64,000 bases of DNA from CAZCAC01 sp964496575 (lineage in GTDB: Bacteria; Planctomycetota; UBA1135; GCA-002686595). This document shows, one piece after another, positions 51,978 to 60,177 of the stretch; within the stretch, counting starts at the first letter, position 1, and every line of letters starts with the position of its first letter. A program made the translations under genes and the position numbers. The notes under the pieces are model-generated. The model worked only from the letters and a program-made list of their open reading frames with translations. It was not told the origin of the DNA and searched no databases. The DNA lies in the NCBI GenBank assembly GCA_964496575.1, contig CAZCAC010000017.1, positions 1 through 64,000 on the forward strand, given 5' to 3'.

Positions 51978-53504
51978 CTACGTGGCCGATCGAGTCAGCA
52001 GATCGAACAGCTTCTGCTCCGCGGGAAAGGCGAAGTTGCCGTTGCGCAACCGCCACCCAGCCAGCCGGCGCACGAGCGCGCGAGCCCAGCGCGGGCCCTC
52101 GTTCACCTTGCGGTCGTAGTGCGCGGCGCTGCCGAGATAGCGGAACCACTGCTTGCGAATCTCCGCCGGCAGCGGGTTGGCCTCGGTGTTCCACTTCCAC
52201 TCGAAACAGCGGCCCCACTCCTCGAAGGTCTCCGGCAGGCGCCAGCCCAGGCCCTTCGCCTCCTGGTAGTCCTCCGTACCGGGCAGCGCGCGGAAGGGGT
52301 AGAGATCGGACGCGTAGCCAGGGAACTGGTGTTTGAGGCGCGCCGCCGCCTGGACGGTCGCGCGCATCGACTCGAGCGTCTCGTGCGGGAAGCCGATGAT
52401 CCAGAAGCAACCAGTCGTGATCCGGCGGTCGATCAACCGCTGCAGCGCCTCCGGCACGCGGTCCAGGGGGACGTTCTTGCGGATCCTCTGCTGCATCGCC
52501 TCGGTCCCCGTCTCGGCGCCCAGCCAGAGGAAGTGGCAGCCGCTCTCGGCCAGCTCGTCCAGCGACGAGTGCTCGTAGCGCACCACCGTCTCCACCTCGG
52601 TGGTGGCGTTCCAGTGAAGCTCGGTGCCGTTCTCGCGCAGGCGCGCGCAAAAGGCGAGTGCGCGCCTTTCGTCGAGACTCCAGTTGGCGTCGTGGAAGCG
52701 GACGGCCTCGAAGCCGAAGCGCGCCTGCAGCTCGGCGAGCTGGTCGGCGAGCACAGCGCCCTCGATCGCCTTCCATCGCCGGCCGGTGACATCCGGACTG
52801 CAGCAGAAGGTGCAGTTGCAGGGACAGCCGTAGCTCGAGTTGAAGCTGAAGCTCACCGGCGCGCGCGCCTTCTTCCAACGCTGCGGTATCGGCATGCGAT
52901 GGCGTGCATAGTCACCGGCGAGCTCGAGCTGCCGGAAGCGGTACGGCTCGAAGTCGAGGAGCTGCCACGGGGTCGGTGGGAGCGCATCGAAGCCGACCAT
53001 CGCCCGGGCCGGCGTGTGAAGCAGCTCACCATCGCGCCACAGGGCGAGACCGGCGACGCCTTCCAGTGCCTCCCCCGCCTGCAGCGCCTGAGCCACCTCG
53101 AGAAAAGTGAGCTCGCCTTGTCCGAGCACCACCGCATCGGCGAGCTCCCCCTCGAAGTACATCTCCGGCTTCACCGTCGGGAACCAGCCACCCCAGACGA
53201 TCGGCAAACCGGGGAACCGCTCGCGCACCACTCGAGCGACCCGCTCCCCGTCGGTGACCTGGTAGCCGAGGATCGCCGAGGCGGCGAAGCACAGCGCACC
53301 TTCGCAGGCTTCCAGCACCCGAGCCAGCGGATCCACCTCGATGTTCGCGTCGATCAGGACGACCTCGAACCCCTCCTGAACCGGTCCGCCGGCGATCTGC
53401 AGCAGCTCCAGCGGCAACAGGTCAGCGCTGTAGGGCTCGCCGCGAGAGGGATCGTCGCGCCTGGGGAGGTAGAGGACCAGCTTCTTCGAGACGCGGCCGT
53501 TCAC
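51978..53504 (-). CDS. B12-binding-domain radical SAM protein
   Basis: The 508-residue product starts at GTG 53504 behind GGAGG. Residues about 1-160 resemble a cobalamin-binding Rossmann domain (ADLLPLELLQIAGGPVQEGF, ASAILGYQVTDGERVA, VWGGWFPTVKPE). The radical SAM barrel follows with SYGCPCNCTFCCSP, whose cysteines fit C-x3-C-x2-C with an extra Cys, plus FHDANWSLDERRALAFC and HFLWLGAETGTEAMQQRI. This architecture occurs in methyltransferases and ring-forming enzymes acting on lipids, hopanoids, glycans or antibiotics. It is co-directional with another radical SAM gene, an ABC exporter and a DegT aminotransferase to its upstream side. Specific substrate unknown. Confidence 0.85.
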   Translation of the reverse strand: MNGRVSKKLVLYLPRRDDPSRGEPYSADLLPLELLQIAGGPVQEGFEVVLIDANIEVDPLARVLEACEGALCFAASAILGYQVTDGERVARVVRERFPGLPIVWGGWFPTVKPEMYFEGELADAVVLGQGELTFLEVAQALQAGEALEGVAGLALWRDGELLHTPARAMVGFDALPPTPWQLLDFEPYRFRQLELAGDYARHRMPIPQRWKKARAPVSFSFNSSYGCPCNCTFCCSPDVTGRRWKAIEGAVLADQLAELQARFGFEAVRFHDANWSLDERRALAFCARLRENGTELHWNATTEVETVVRYEHSSLDELAESGCHFLWLGAETGTEAMQQRIRKNVPLDRVPEALQRLIDRRITTGCFWIIGFPHETLESMRATVQAAARLKHQFPGYASDLYPFRALPGTEDYQEAKGLGWRLPETFEEWGRCFEWKWNTEANPLPAEIRKQWFRYLGSAAHYDRKVNEGPRWARALVRRLAGWRLRNGNFAFPAEQKLFDLLTRSAT

Positions 53505-53791
53505 CAGGGAGCCTCCGGGGTCTCGCTTCCCGCGCCGAGAGAGAGTTGTGCGTGCGGGTCAGGGACTCGGAGAAATGTGTGCATGATCAGCAACGGACAG
53601 AGTGCCGGCCGGGGCCGCGGCGAGGGAATCGAGCGCGCGGCCACCATGACGAACTTAGCAAAGCCCCGGGATCTGTCCAGGGGGCCGCGCCGCTCCGTAC
53701 CCGGTGGACAACCGCCTCGCGAAGTCCGGGACAGGAGCCGAGGAACCGAGAGTCGACGGGAACCCGCGACCTCCTCCGGAGGGGTCCGAGC

Positions 53792-54931
53792 TCAGGTCGC
53801 CGGTGAACAGGAAGCAGCCGGCCGCGCCATCGTCTTCCGCGGATCCATCGTCAGCCAGGCGTCTCGCGCCGGGGTCACCCCGTTCCGCCGCATCAACTTG
53901 CGGCTGAGCAGGATGTGCTCGTGTCGGTTCTCGAAGAAGGCCGCGGTGCAGTCACGACACTGAGTCCAGTCGCGGTAGTCGAAGTCGAGGTGGGCTCGAC
54001 GCAGGCTGCGCATCGCCTCGCTCCCCCAGAGATCGGTGATCGACATCTCCGGGAAGCGCCCGATGCTCACCTGGGCCTCGAAGTCGAAGCGACAGACCGA
54101 GACCGTTCCGTCGCTCAGCAGGAAGAGCGCGTCCCAGGGATAGGGACACGGCATGCGCACGGCGCGGTAGATCGAGGTCCGTAACCTGCCGGGCAGGAGC
54201 GTGCGTTGACGGAAGGGGTGGTCGAGGGGGTAGCTGACGTGATTGTTCGGGCGGTGGAACAGGAAATCGTCGGCCAGCGGCGTGAAGATCTCGAAGAACC
54301 GCCGTTCGACCTCGCGGGTGAAGAGGTCGGTCAGCACGCAGTTGATCGTGATGGTGGGCAGGCGGACCGGCCCCCACGGACTCTCCCCGACTTCACCCTC
54401 CTCGTCGCGGATCCTGCGCAGCGTACGGATGTTCTCCAGCAGCACATCCAGTCGCTGACCCGGGCGCGTCCTCTCCAGCACCTCGGGATCGGCCGCGTCC
54501 ACCGAGAAGTTGATGAGGTCGGGATGACTGCGGACGATGCCGCGCGAGAGCTCCTCGTTCAAGAGCATCCCGTTGGTGCTCATCGTCACGCAGCGCTCCC
54601 GCTCCGTCGCCATGGCCAGCATCCGGGCGATCTCCGGGTGGAGCGTGGGCTCTCCGATGGTGTGCAGGGTGAGCCTGGGAATCCTCAGCTCCACCATCTG
54701 GTCCAGGAGCTCCTCGTACGTCTGGAGATCCAGGTTGGTCTTCGCCCGCTTCATCACGCGGTTGCCGCAGTAGGAACAGGCCAGATTGCAGGCATTCGTC
54801 GGCTCGACGATGATCCGCCGGGGCACGGGGGGAGGCAGGCCCTCGGGGTGCCGCCTCCGCAGGCGAACGGCGCGAGCGTGAACCAGCGTGCGCTGGAGCA
54901 GGGTGTTGCCCCAGACGATGTCGCGAAGCAT
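53792..54931 (-). CDS. Radical SAM/SPASM domain protein
   Basis: The 379-residue protein starts at ATG 54931 after a strong AGGAGG. The radical SAM motif is IVEPTNACNLACSYCGNRVM (C-x3-C-x2-C). The C-terminal part has CPYPWDALFLLSDGTVSVCR, IGRFPEMSITDLWGSEAMRS and WTQCRDC, the cysteine layout of a SPASM cluster-binding domain. SPASM proteins modify peptides or small molecules using auxiliary clusters. There is no obvious precursor peptide ORF in the 287-bp gap downstream or the 89-bp gap upstream, which otherwise look empty. Gene order links it to the ABC exporter and aminotransferase. Confidence 0.88.
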   Translation of the reverse strand: MLRDIVWGNTLLQRTLVHARAVRLRRRHPEGLPPPVPRRIIVEPTNACNLACSYCGNRVMKRAKTNLDLQTYEELLDQMVELRIPRLTLHTIGEPTLHPEIARMLAMATERERCVTMSTNGMLLNEELSRGIVRSHPDLINFSVDAADPEVLERTRPGQRLDVLLENIRTLRRIRDEEGEVGESPWGPVRLPTITINCVLTDLFTREVERRFFEIFTPLADDFLFHRPNNHVSYPLDHPFRQRTLLPGRLRTSIYRAVRMPCPYPWDALFLLSDGTVSVCRFDFEAQVSIGRFPEMSITDLWGSEAMRSLRRAHLDFDYRDWTQCRDCTAAFFENRHEHILLSRKLMRRNGVTPARDAWLTMDPRKTMARPAASCSPAT

Positions 54932-55020
54932 TCGAACCTCCTGTGTTCTCAGGCAGCCGACAGAGGCGTGGTGCGAGCAGCCACGCTTCGAGTGTACGAG
55001 ATCGATGAGGTTGCCGGTGG

Positions 55021-55833
55021 TCAGAACTGCACCAAACCCCCGCGCACCTTGCTCTGGCGCAGCGCGATGCGGAACCAGACCAGGCTGAGCGGGAGCACCA
55101 GCCCCGCGAACAGGATCAACGCGCCGAGGCTGGAGCGAACCTCCATCAGGGTAGCCCCGTCCAGCAGGGTCCGGCGCAGCGCCTCCAGCGCGTGCGTGAT
55201 CGGCAGCACGGCCGACAGCGGCTGCAGGAAACCGGGCAGCGAATCCACCGGGTAGAGCACCCCGCCCAGCGGAACGGCCAGGGCGGTGAAGACCCAGGTC
55301 ACCGGATCGCCCTTCTTGAACATCAGGGTGAATCCGCCGGACGCGATGCCGATCCCCAGGAAGGCAGCGATCGCGACCAGCATCACGACCAGGGCTCCGC
55401 CGTAGTTCGCCTTTCCCAGGTCGAGGCCGAAGATGAGCCAGCCGAACAGCACGTAGAGGACGACCCGCGCCGACATGAGGACGAAGTCGTAGGCGGTCGA
55501 GCCGAGAATGATCTGGTTCGGAGGGGTGCGAGTGCTGAGCAGGGCCTCGAGCGTACCCTGCATCTGAGCCTCGCGGATCTTCGCGGTGAGGGATGTCAGG
55601 GCCACGTTCTGGTAGCCCCAGAGCCCCACGCCGAGCAGGAGGAACGCGAAGAAGTCTCCCCCGTACGGTTCCAGCTTCTCCGCCATCGAGGCGCCGGCGA
55701 ACGCAGCGAGGTAGTAGTAGGCGAGCGTGTTGACCAGGATCGACGCCGGCTGGAACGTGAAGTGCAGGCGATAGGAGGACTCCTGTCGGAAGTCGCGGCC
55801 GACGAAGGCCACCATCTTGCGCATGAAGCTCAT
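55021..55833 (-). CDS. ABC-2 type transporter permease
   Basis: The 270-residue membrane protein has about six hydrophobic segments (for example LVVMLVAIAAFLGIGIASGG, LGALILFAGLVLPLSLVWF) and the ABC-2 features EAQMQGTLEALLSTRTPPNQ and PVDSLPGFLQPLSAVLPITH followed by ALEALRRTLLDGA. It would form the membrane channel of an exporter with the ATPase encoded just upstream; the start codon overlaps that gene's stop by 4 bp (55830-55833), implying translational coupling. Cargo could be a glycan, lipid or drug-like product. Confidence 0.9.
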   Translation of the reverse strand: MSFMRKMVAFVGRDFRQESSYRLHFTFQPASILVNTLAYYYLAAFAGASMAEKLEPYGGDFFAFLLLGVGLWGYQNVALTSLTAKIREAQMQGTLEALLSTRTPPNQIILGSTAYDFVLMSARVVLYVLFGWLIFGLDLGKANYGGALVVMLVAIAAFLGIGIASGGFTLMFKKGDPVTWVFTALAVPLGGVLYPVDSLPGFLQPLSAVLPITHALEALRRTLLDGATLMEVRSSLGALILFAGLVLPLSLVWFRIALRQSKVRGGLVQF

Positions 55834-56840
55834 CGGCCCGGCTCCTCTCCCGTCTCCTCGCTGAGCAGGTCCTTCACCGCGGTGGCCAGGGATCTCTGAA
55901 CGTGGCGGCAGGTGGTGACGGCGACGCCGGCACCCAGCAGGAGACGCAGCGCGGGATCGAGATCGCTTCCGTCCGAGGTCAACCGGAGCTCGCAGCGGCC
56001 GTCCGGATGATCGGAGTCGGTGGTCACCGCGTAGCCGAGACGCTCCAGGGGGGCCGCATATTCTCGATGCCAGTCCCGCAACGAGAGGTGCCAGGTGGTC
56101 CGGCCCGACTCCGCCCCACGGATCTCGTCGGGCGTGCCCGTGCTCACGAATCGGCCGGCGCGCAGGACCGCCAGTGAATCACACAGTGACTCGGCCTCGA
56201 GGGCGTCGTGCGTCATCATCAAGATCGTCTTGCCGGCCTGGTCGACCAGCTTCTCGCGGATCCAGCTCCGGAGCAGGGAGCCGGCTCTCGGGTCCAGGCT
56301 GCGGGTCGGCTCGTCCATCAGGATCAGCGACGGGTCGCGCAGCAGCGCGCGTGCGATCGCCACGCGCTGACGGATGCCCGTCGGGAGATCGCGGAAGGGA
56401 CGATCGATGAAGTCCGTGATCTCCAGCCTCTCCAGCAGCTCGCCGATGCGCCGCTCCGCCAGCTCGCGGGCGAGATCATCGAGGGTCGCGAAGAAGCGGA
56501 GGTTGTCGCGGACCGACAGGCGCCAGTAGAAGGAGCGCTCGTCGGACACGACGAAGCCCACGCTGTCGCGGACGGCATCGGCCTCGCGATGGATGTCTCG
56601 ACTCAGCACGCTCACCACCCCCGACGTCGGCAGGACCAGCGTGGCGAGGATCTTCACCAGGGTCGTCTTGCCCGCTCCGTTGGCCCCGAGGATCCCGAAG
56701 ACCGTCCCGCTCGAGACCTCGAAGCTGACCCCCCGCAAGGCATCGACGTGGGAGCGATGAAAGGGGCGCCTGAGCAGCTCGCCGTAGGAGCGCTCGACGG
56801 GGTACCGCTTCCGGAGGTCACGTACCTCGATCGCCTTCAC
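55830..56840 (-). CDS. ABC transporter ATP-binding protein
   Basis: The 336-residue protein begins at GTG 56840 after GAGGAACGC. It has Walker A GILGANGAGKTTLVKILATL, signature DLPTGIRQRVAIARALL, Walker B SLILMDEPTRSLDP and the H-loop MTHDALEAESL. The signature reads LPTGIRQR rather than LSGGQQQR, a variation seen in ABC-2-type exporters. After about residue 230 there is a C-terminal extension (TWHLSLRDWHREYAAPLERL onward) that could recognise cargo, as in polysaccharide exporters or DrrA-type proteins. It overlaps the upstream aminotransferase stop by 4 bp and the permease start by 4 bp. Frame extension beyond 56840 is shadow of the aminotransferase gene. Confidence 0.92.
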   Translation of the reverse strand: MKAIEVRDLRKRYPVERSYGELLRRPFHRSHVDALRGVSFEVSSGTVFGILGANGAGKTTLVKILATLVLPTSGVVSVLSRDIHREADAVRDSVGFVVSDERSFYWRLSVRDNLRFFATLDDLARELAERRIGELLERLEITDFIDRPFRDLPTGIRQRVAIARALLRDPSLILMDEPTRSLDPRAGSLLRSWIREKLVDQAGKTILMMTHDALEAESLCDSLAVLRAGRFVSTGTPDEIRGAESGRTTWHLSLRDWHREYAAPLERLGYAVTTDSDHPDGRCELRLTSDGSDLDPALRLLLGAGVAVTTCRHVQRSLATAVKDLLSEETGEEPGR

Positions 56841-58153
56841 GTTCGCGTTCCTCGCGATCGGCCCCACTCCAGGAGGCGCCGGGTGGCGAAGACCGTCTCT
56901 TCCAGCTCCCGGCGACCGAGCGTGGGATCCACCCGGAAGGTCAGGCCGTTGGTGCACAACCTGTCCGCCACCGGGAAGTGACCCGGCTGGTCGAAGACCT
57001 CGTGAGAGGCCAGGGGCAGGTTGGACCAGAGGCGATAGTCGATTCGCTCCCGGGTCAGCCCCTGCAACAGCTCCCCGCGGCTCAGTCCGGCATCCTCGGT
57101 CAGCTCCACCGGGAAGCCGTAGTAGCACGTCTCCGACCCAGGTAGTGGACGCTGCACGCGAAGACCTTCGAGCTCTCCGAGCTGCTCGCGCAGGAAAGCC
57201 CCGTTCCGCACCCGGGTTGCCCGCATCGCGGCGAACCGCTCGAGCTGGCCGATGCCCATCGCCGCCTGGAAGTTGCTCATGCGGTAGTTCCAGCCGAGCA
57301 TCACGTAGTCGAGCCGGGCCTCGGGATGGAAGACGTCCAGGTCGCTCGACGATCGGCCTTCGGGCTCACACTGGCCGAGGTTCATCGCGATCCGCGCCCG
57401 ACGCGCGAGGTCGGCGTCGTCGGTCAGGAGCATCCCCCCTTCCCCGGTGGTGATCGTCTTGGGGGGGCCCAGGCTGAGACAGCCGAGATGTCCCACCGTT
57501 CCGAGCATCTTGCCGTCGAGCGTCGAACCGTGCGCGTGCGAGGCGTCCTCGATGATCAAGAGGTCGTGCCTCCGTGCGATCTCCTCGATCGCTCTCATGT
57601 CGCACGCGACTCCGCCGACGTGGACGGGGATGATCGCCCTGGTGCGGTCGGTGACGACCTCCTCGATCCTGGTCGCGTCGATGTTCCAGGTATCCCCGTC
57701 CGCGTCGACGAACTTCGGCACGGCGCCCACCTGCAAGACGGCCATCGCCGTCGCCACGTAGGTCAGCACCGGGACGATCACCTCGTCGCCGGGGCCGATC
57801 CCCCCGGCGATCAGGGCGGTGTGCAGCGCGGCGGTCCCGGAGGACAGGGCGAGCGCGTGGCGGCAGCCCCATCGCTCGGCGAACCGCTGCTCGAACCTCG
57901 TCACCGCATCCGCGTCGAAGAAGGCGGCGCCCCGTGCCCGGGCGACCCGCGCCAGCTCACGCCGCTCGAAGCGAGTGAGGGGATTGGGGGAGGGGAGCGG
58001 GACGAGGCGCACCGGCCAGCCGCCCGCGACCGCCGGTCGGTCTCCCTTTGCGAGGATCCTCCGCAGGAGGCCGTAGGTGAGCTGCGTGAAGCCCAGCGCC
58101 TGCGCGAGGCCCACGGTGTGCTGCCGCCTCTTCAAGAACTGCTTCATGCTCAT
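56837..58153 (-). CDS. DegT/DnrJ/EryC1/StrS aminotransferase
   Basis: The 438-residue protein has the sugar-aminotransferase pattern: HALALSSGTAALHTALIAGG, VIVPVLTYVATAMAVLQVGA, IEDASHAHGSTLDGKMLGTV and SLGPPKTITTGEGGMLLTDD, where the lysine forms the PLP Schiff base. These enzymes usually make amino sugars on nucleotide carriers for surface glycans or glycosylated natural products, although some act on cyclitols. A 60-residue N-terminal extension precedes the catalytic domain. It is the first gene of a block of tightly overlapping genes with the ABC exporter, so the exported product may contain an amino sugar. Confidence 0.9.
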   Translation of the reverse strand: MSMKQFLKRRQHTVGLAQALGFTQLTYGLLRRILAKGDRPAVAGGWPVRLVPLPSPNPLTRFERRELARVARARGAAFFDADAVTRFEQRFAERWGCRHALALSSGTAALHTALIAGGIGPGDEVIVPVLTYVATAMAVLQVGAVPKFVDADGDTWNIDATRIEEVVTDRTRAIIPVHVGGVACDMRAIEEIARRHDLLIIEDASHAHGSTLDGKMLGTVGHLGCLSLGPPKTITTGEGGMLLTDDADLARRARIAMNLGQCEPEGRSSSDLDVFHPEARLDYVMLGWNYRMSNFQAAMGIGQLERFAAMRATRVRNGAFLREQLGELEGLRVQRPLPGSETCYYGFPVELTEDAGLSRGELLQGLTRERIDYRLWSNLPLASHEVFDQPGHFPVADRLCTNGLTFRVDPTLGRRELEETVFATRRLLEWGRSRGTRT

Positions 58154-58361
58154 GGCCGACCCTCTCTCCGGACCGTACTCGCCGCGCGAACTGCTCCTCC
58201 CGCAGGAAGTTCGGGGGGACCACGGAAAAAGTCAAGGCGAGCGCACCCGCGAGCGGCTGTCCCCATTCAGGGATAGCCGCCCCTCGGAGCTTCCCCGGAA
58301 ACGGCGGCTCGGGCTCGATCTCGCCGCGCCGACCTGCTCGCGACCCCCTATCCTCTTCCCG

Positions 58362-60161
58362 ATGAGGTCCTTCGTGGAGTCCCTGAGGCGCCGGAGCTGG
58401 ATCCCGCTGCTCGTCCTCATGGTCGTGCTGAAGAGCGCCTTCGTGCTGTCGCTCGGCGACGTCTTCTTCTACGGCGAGGAGCTCGAGAAGGGCACGGCGG
58501 CCAAGGCGATGCTCGACGGTCTCCCGGTGCCGCACCATCAGCTGGCGTACCACTACTACGAGGGCGGCGGCTTCGTGATCAGTCACCTGAAGGCGGTCGC
58601 GTTCCTGCTCGTGGGGGAGAACCTCCTGGCCCACAAGCTGGTCGCCCTGATCTTCAACGCGGCGATCCTGCCGGTCGGCTGGGGGTTCACCCGCCGGCTC
58701 TTCGGCCCGGTCGCGGCCTTCTGGTTCGGGCTGCTGTTCGTGTTCGGTCCCGAGAGCTTTCAGAAGCTGAGCCTGATCAGTCTCGGCATCCACTTCGAAG
58801 CCGGCCTCTTTCTGCTCGGCACGATGAGCCTGGGGGCCCGGATCCTGTTCGCCGGGGACCGCCGCGTGCGCACCTGGCTCGTGCTCGGCCTGGTGACCGG
58901 CTTCGGGGTGTACTTCTCGTACCAGATCGCTCTCGCCGCGCTCTGGGTGCTGCTGCTGCTGGCGCTGTTCCGTACCCGTGTCCTGCTCCGGACGGGTTGG
59001 CTTCCCGGCCTCGCGGGGTCCCTGCTCGGCGTCGCTCCGCTGGTGATGATGTACGCGCTGGTCGGGGATCGGATCTTCGACATCCACGGTGACTCCCTCT
59101 TCGGCGGCGACTCGGCGGTGTCGAACCTCGAGCTGTTCCGCGGGTGGCTGAGCTCGATCTACGTCGACCAGGTGCTCGGCACTCCGGTGAGCGCTATTCT
59201 CTGGCCGCTGGCCATCGTCGGAGCCAGCGTGGTGCTCGCCACGCGGGACGAGCCCGGCGACGAGGGGAGGCGGCTGCGGGGCGCCTACGTCTTCGGCTAC
59301 CTGTCCTTGTTCTCGATCACCTACCTGAGCAGCAACTTCGTTCTGGGGCAGGTCTACCACTTCTTCGATCTCATGCGGGTGACGCCGCTCTGGCTCTTCG
59401 GGGCGGTGCTCATCGCCGGCGCGCTGGGCAAGCTCTCGGTCGGAGAGAGCCGGGCGCCCCGCACCGCCGCGCTGATCGTGGGGGGCGGTCTCGTCCTGCT
59501 GGGGGCTCGCGGTTCCTGGCTGGTGCTGCGAGGCGGGCACCCCGAGCTCCCCGCGGAGAACTGGGAGATCCTGACGCACACCAAGGGCTACTCGTACGAC
59601 CAGTACTTCGCCAAGGTGTTCTGGCACTTCGAGGCGACCGATCGGGAGAAGCTGGAGCTGGTCGAGACCTTCGACGAGGACGCGCGCGGCCTCCTTCGAG
59701 CCGACGCGGCGGTAAATGTCTTCAGGGATCCCCACCCCGACCTCGGCGAGGCCTTCTCGCGGGCCAGGAAGATCATCCGCGGCACCGGCGCCGATCGGGT
59801 GGCCGACTACGAGCTCGGCCTCGGGCCGCTGCTGGTCATCGGTCACGGCTGGGACAACACCCGGGCGATCGCGACCGTCTCGGCGGCGGAGCCCGAGCTG
59901 CGGGAGGTGATGTTCGAGGCGCTGGGGCGCTTCGGCGGCGGCAAGTACCCGCTGAGGGACCACCTGCGGGCGGAGGTGGAGCGAGGCCTGACCCTCAGCC
60001 CCGCCGACGCGTACCTCCGCGGGCTCGGCCGGTTCCTCTACACCCGCTTCCGGGTCGATCCGCTCGGCGCCGCCGAGTTCATCGACGAACAGCCTCGAGC
60101 CGCGCGCGACGCCCTGCGGGAGGGATACCGGGCGGCGCGGGACTGGCACACGTTGCCTTGA
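58362..60161 (+). CDS. Polytopic membrane protein, GT-C glycosyltransferase-like
   Basis: The 599-residue protein has about ten hydrophobic segments over the first 430 residues (WIPLLVLMVVLKSAFVLSLG, LAALWVLLLLALF, LWPLAIVGASVVLATR, LIVGGGLVLLGARGSWLVL), then a soluble C-terminal region of about 160 residues. The loop after the first segment carries acidic GEELEKGTAAKAMLDG followed by LPVPHH, reminiscent of the first-loop acidic motif in GT-C enzymes such as PMT/ArnT relatives. That resemblance is weak. The C-terminal region contains VIGHGWDNTRAIATVS and repeated helices. ATG 58362 is chosen because hydrophobicity starts there. It is divergent from the DegT block (208-bp spacer without clear signals) and may belong to the same glycan pathway. 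Confidence 0.6.
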   Translation: MRSFVESLRRRSWIPLLVLMVVLKSAFVLSLGDVFFYGEELEKGTAAKAMLDGLPVPHHQLAYHYYEGGGFVISHLKAVAFLLVGENLLAHKLVALIFNAAILPVGWGFTRRLFGPVAAFWFGLLFVFGPESFQKLSLISLGIHFEAGLFLLGTMSLGARILFAGDRRVRTWLVLGLVTGFGVYFSYQIALAALWVLLLLALFRTRVLLRTGWLPGLAGSLLGVAPLVMMYALVGDRIFDIHGDSLFGGDSAVSNLELFRGWLSSIYVDQVLGTPVSAILWPLAIVGASVVLATRDEPGDEGRRLRGAYVFGYLSLFSITYLSSNFVLGQVYHFFDLMRVTPLWLFGAVLIAGALGKLSVGESRAPRTAALIVGGGLVLLGARGSWLVLRGGHPELPAENWEILTHTKGYSYDQYFAKVFWHFEATDREKLELVETFDEDARGLLRADAAVNVFRDPHPDLGEAFSRARKIIRGTGADRVADYELGLGPLLVIGHGWDNTRAIATVSAAEPELREVMFEALGRFGGGKYPLRDHLRAEVERGLTLSPADAYLRGLGRFLYTRFRVDPLGAAEFIDEQPRAARDALREGYRAARDWHTLP

Positions 60162-60177
60162 CTTCGTGCCCCTCGGT

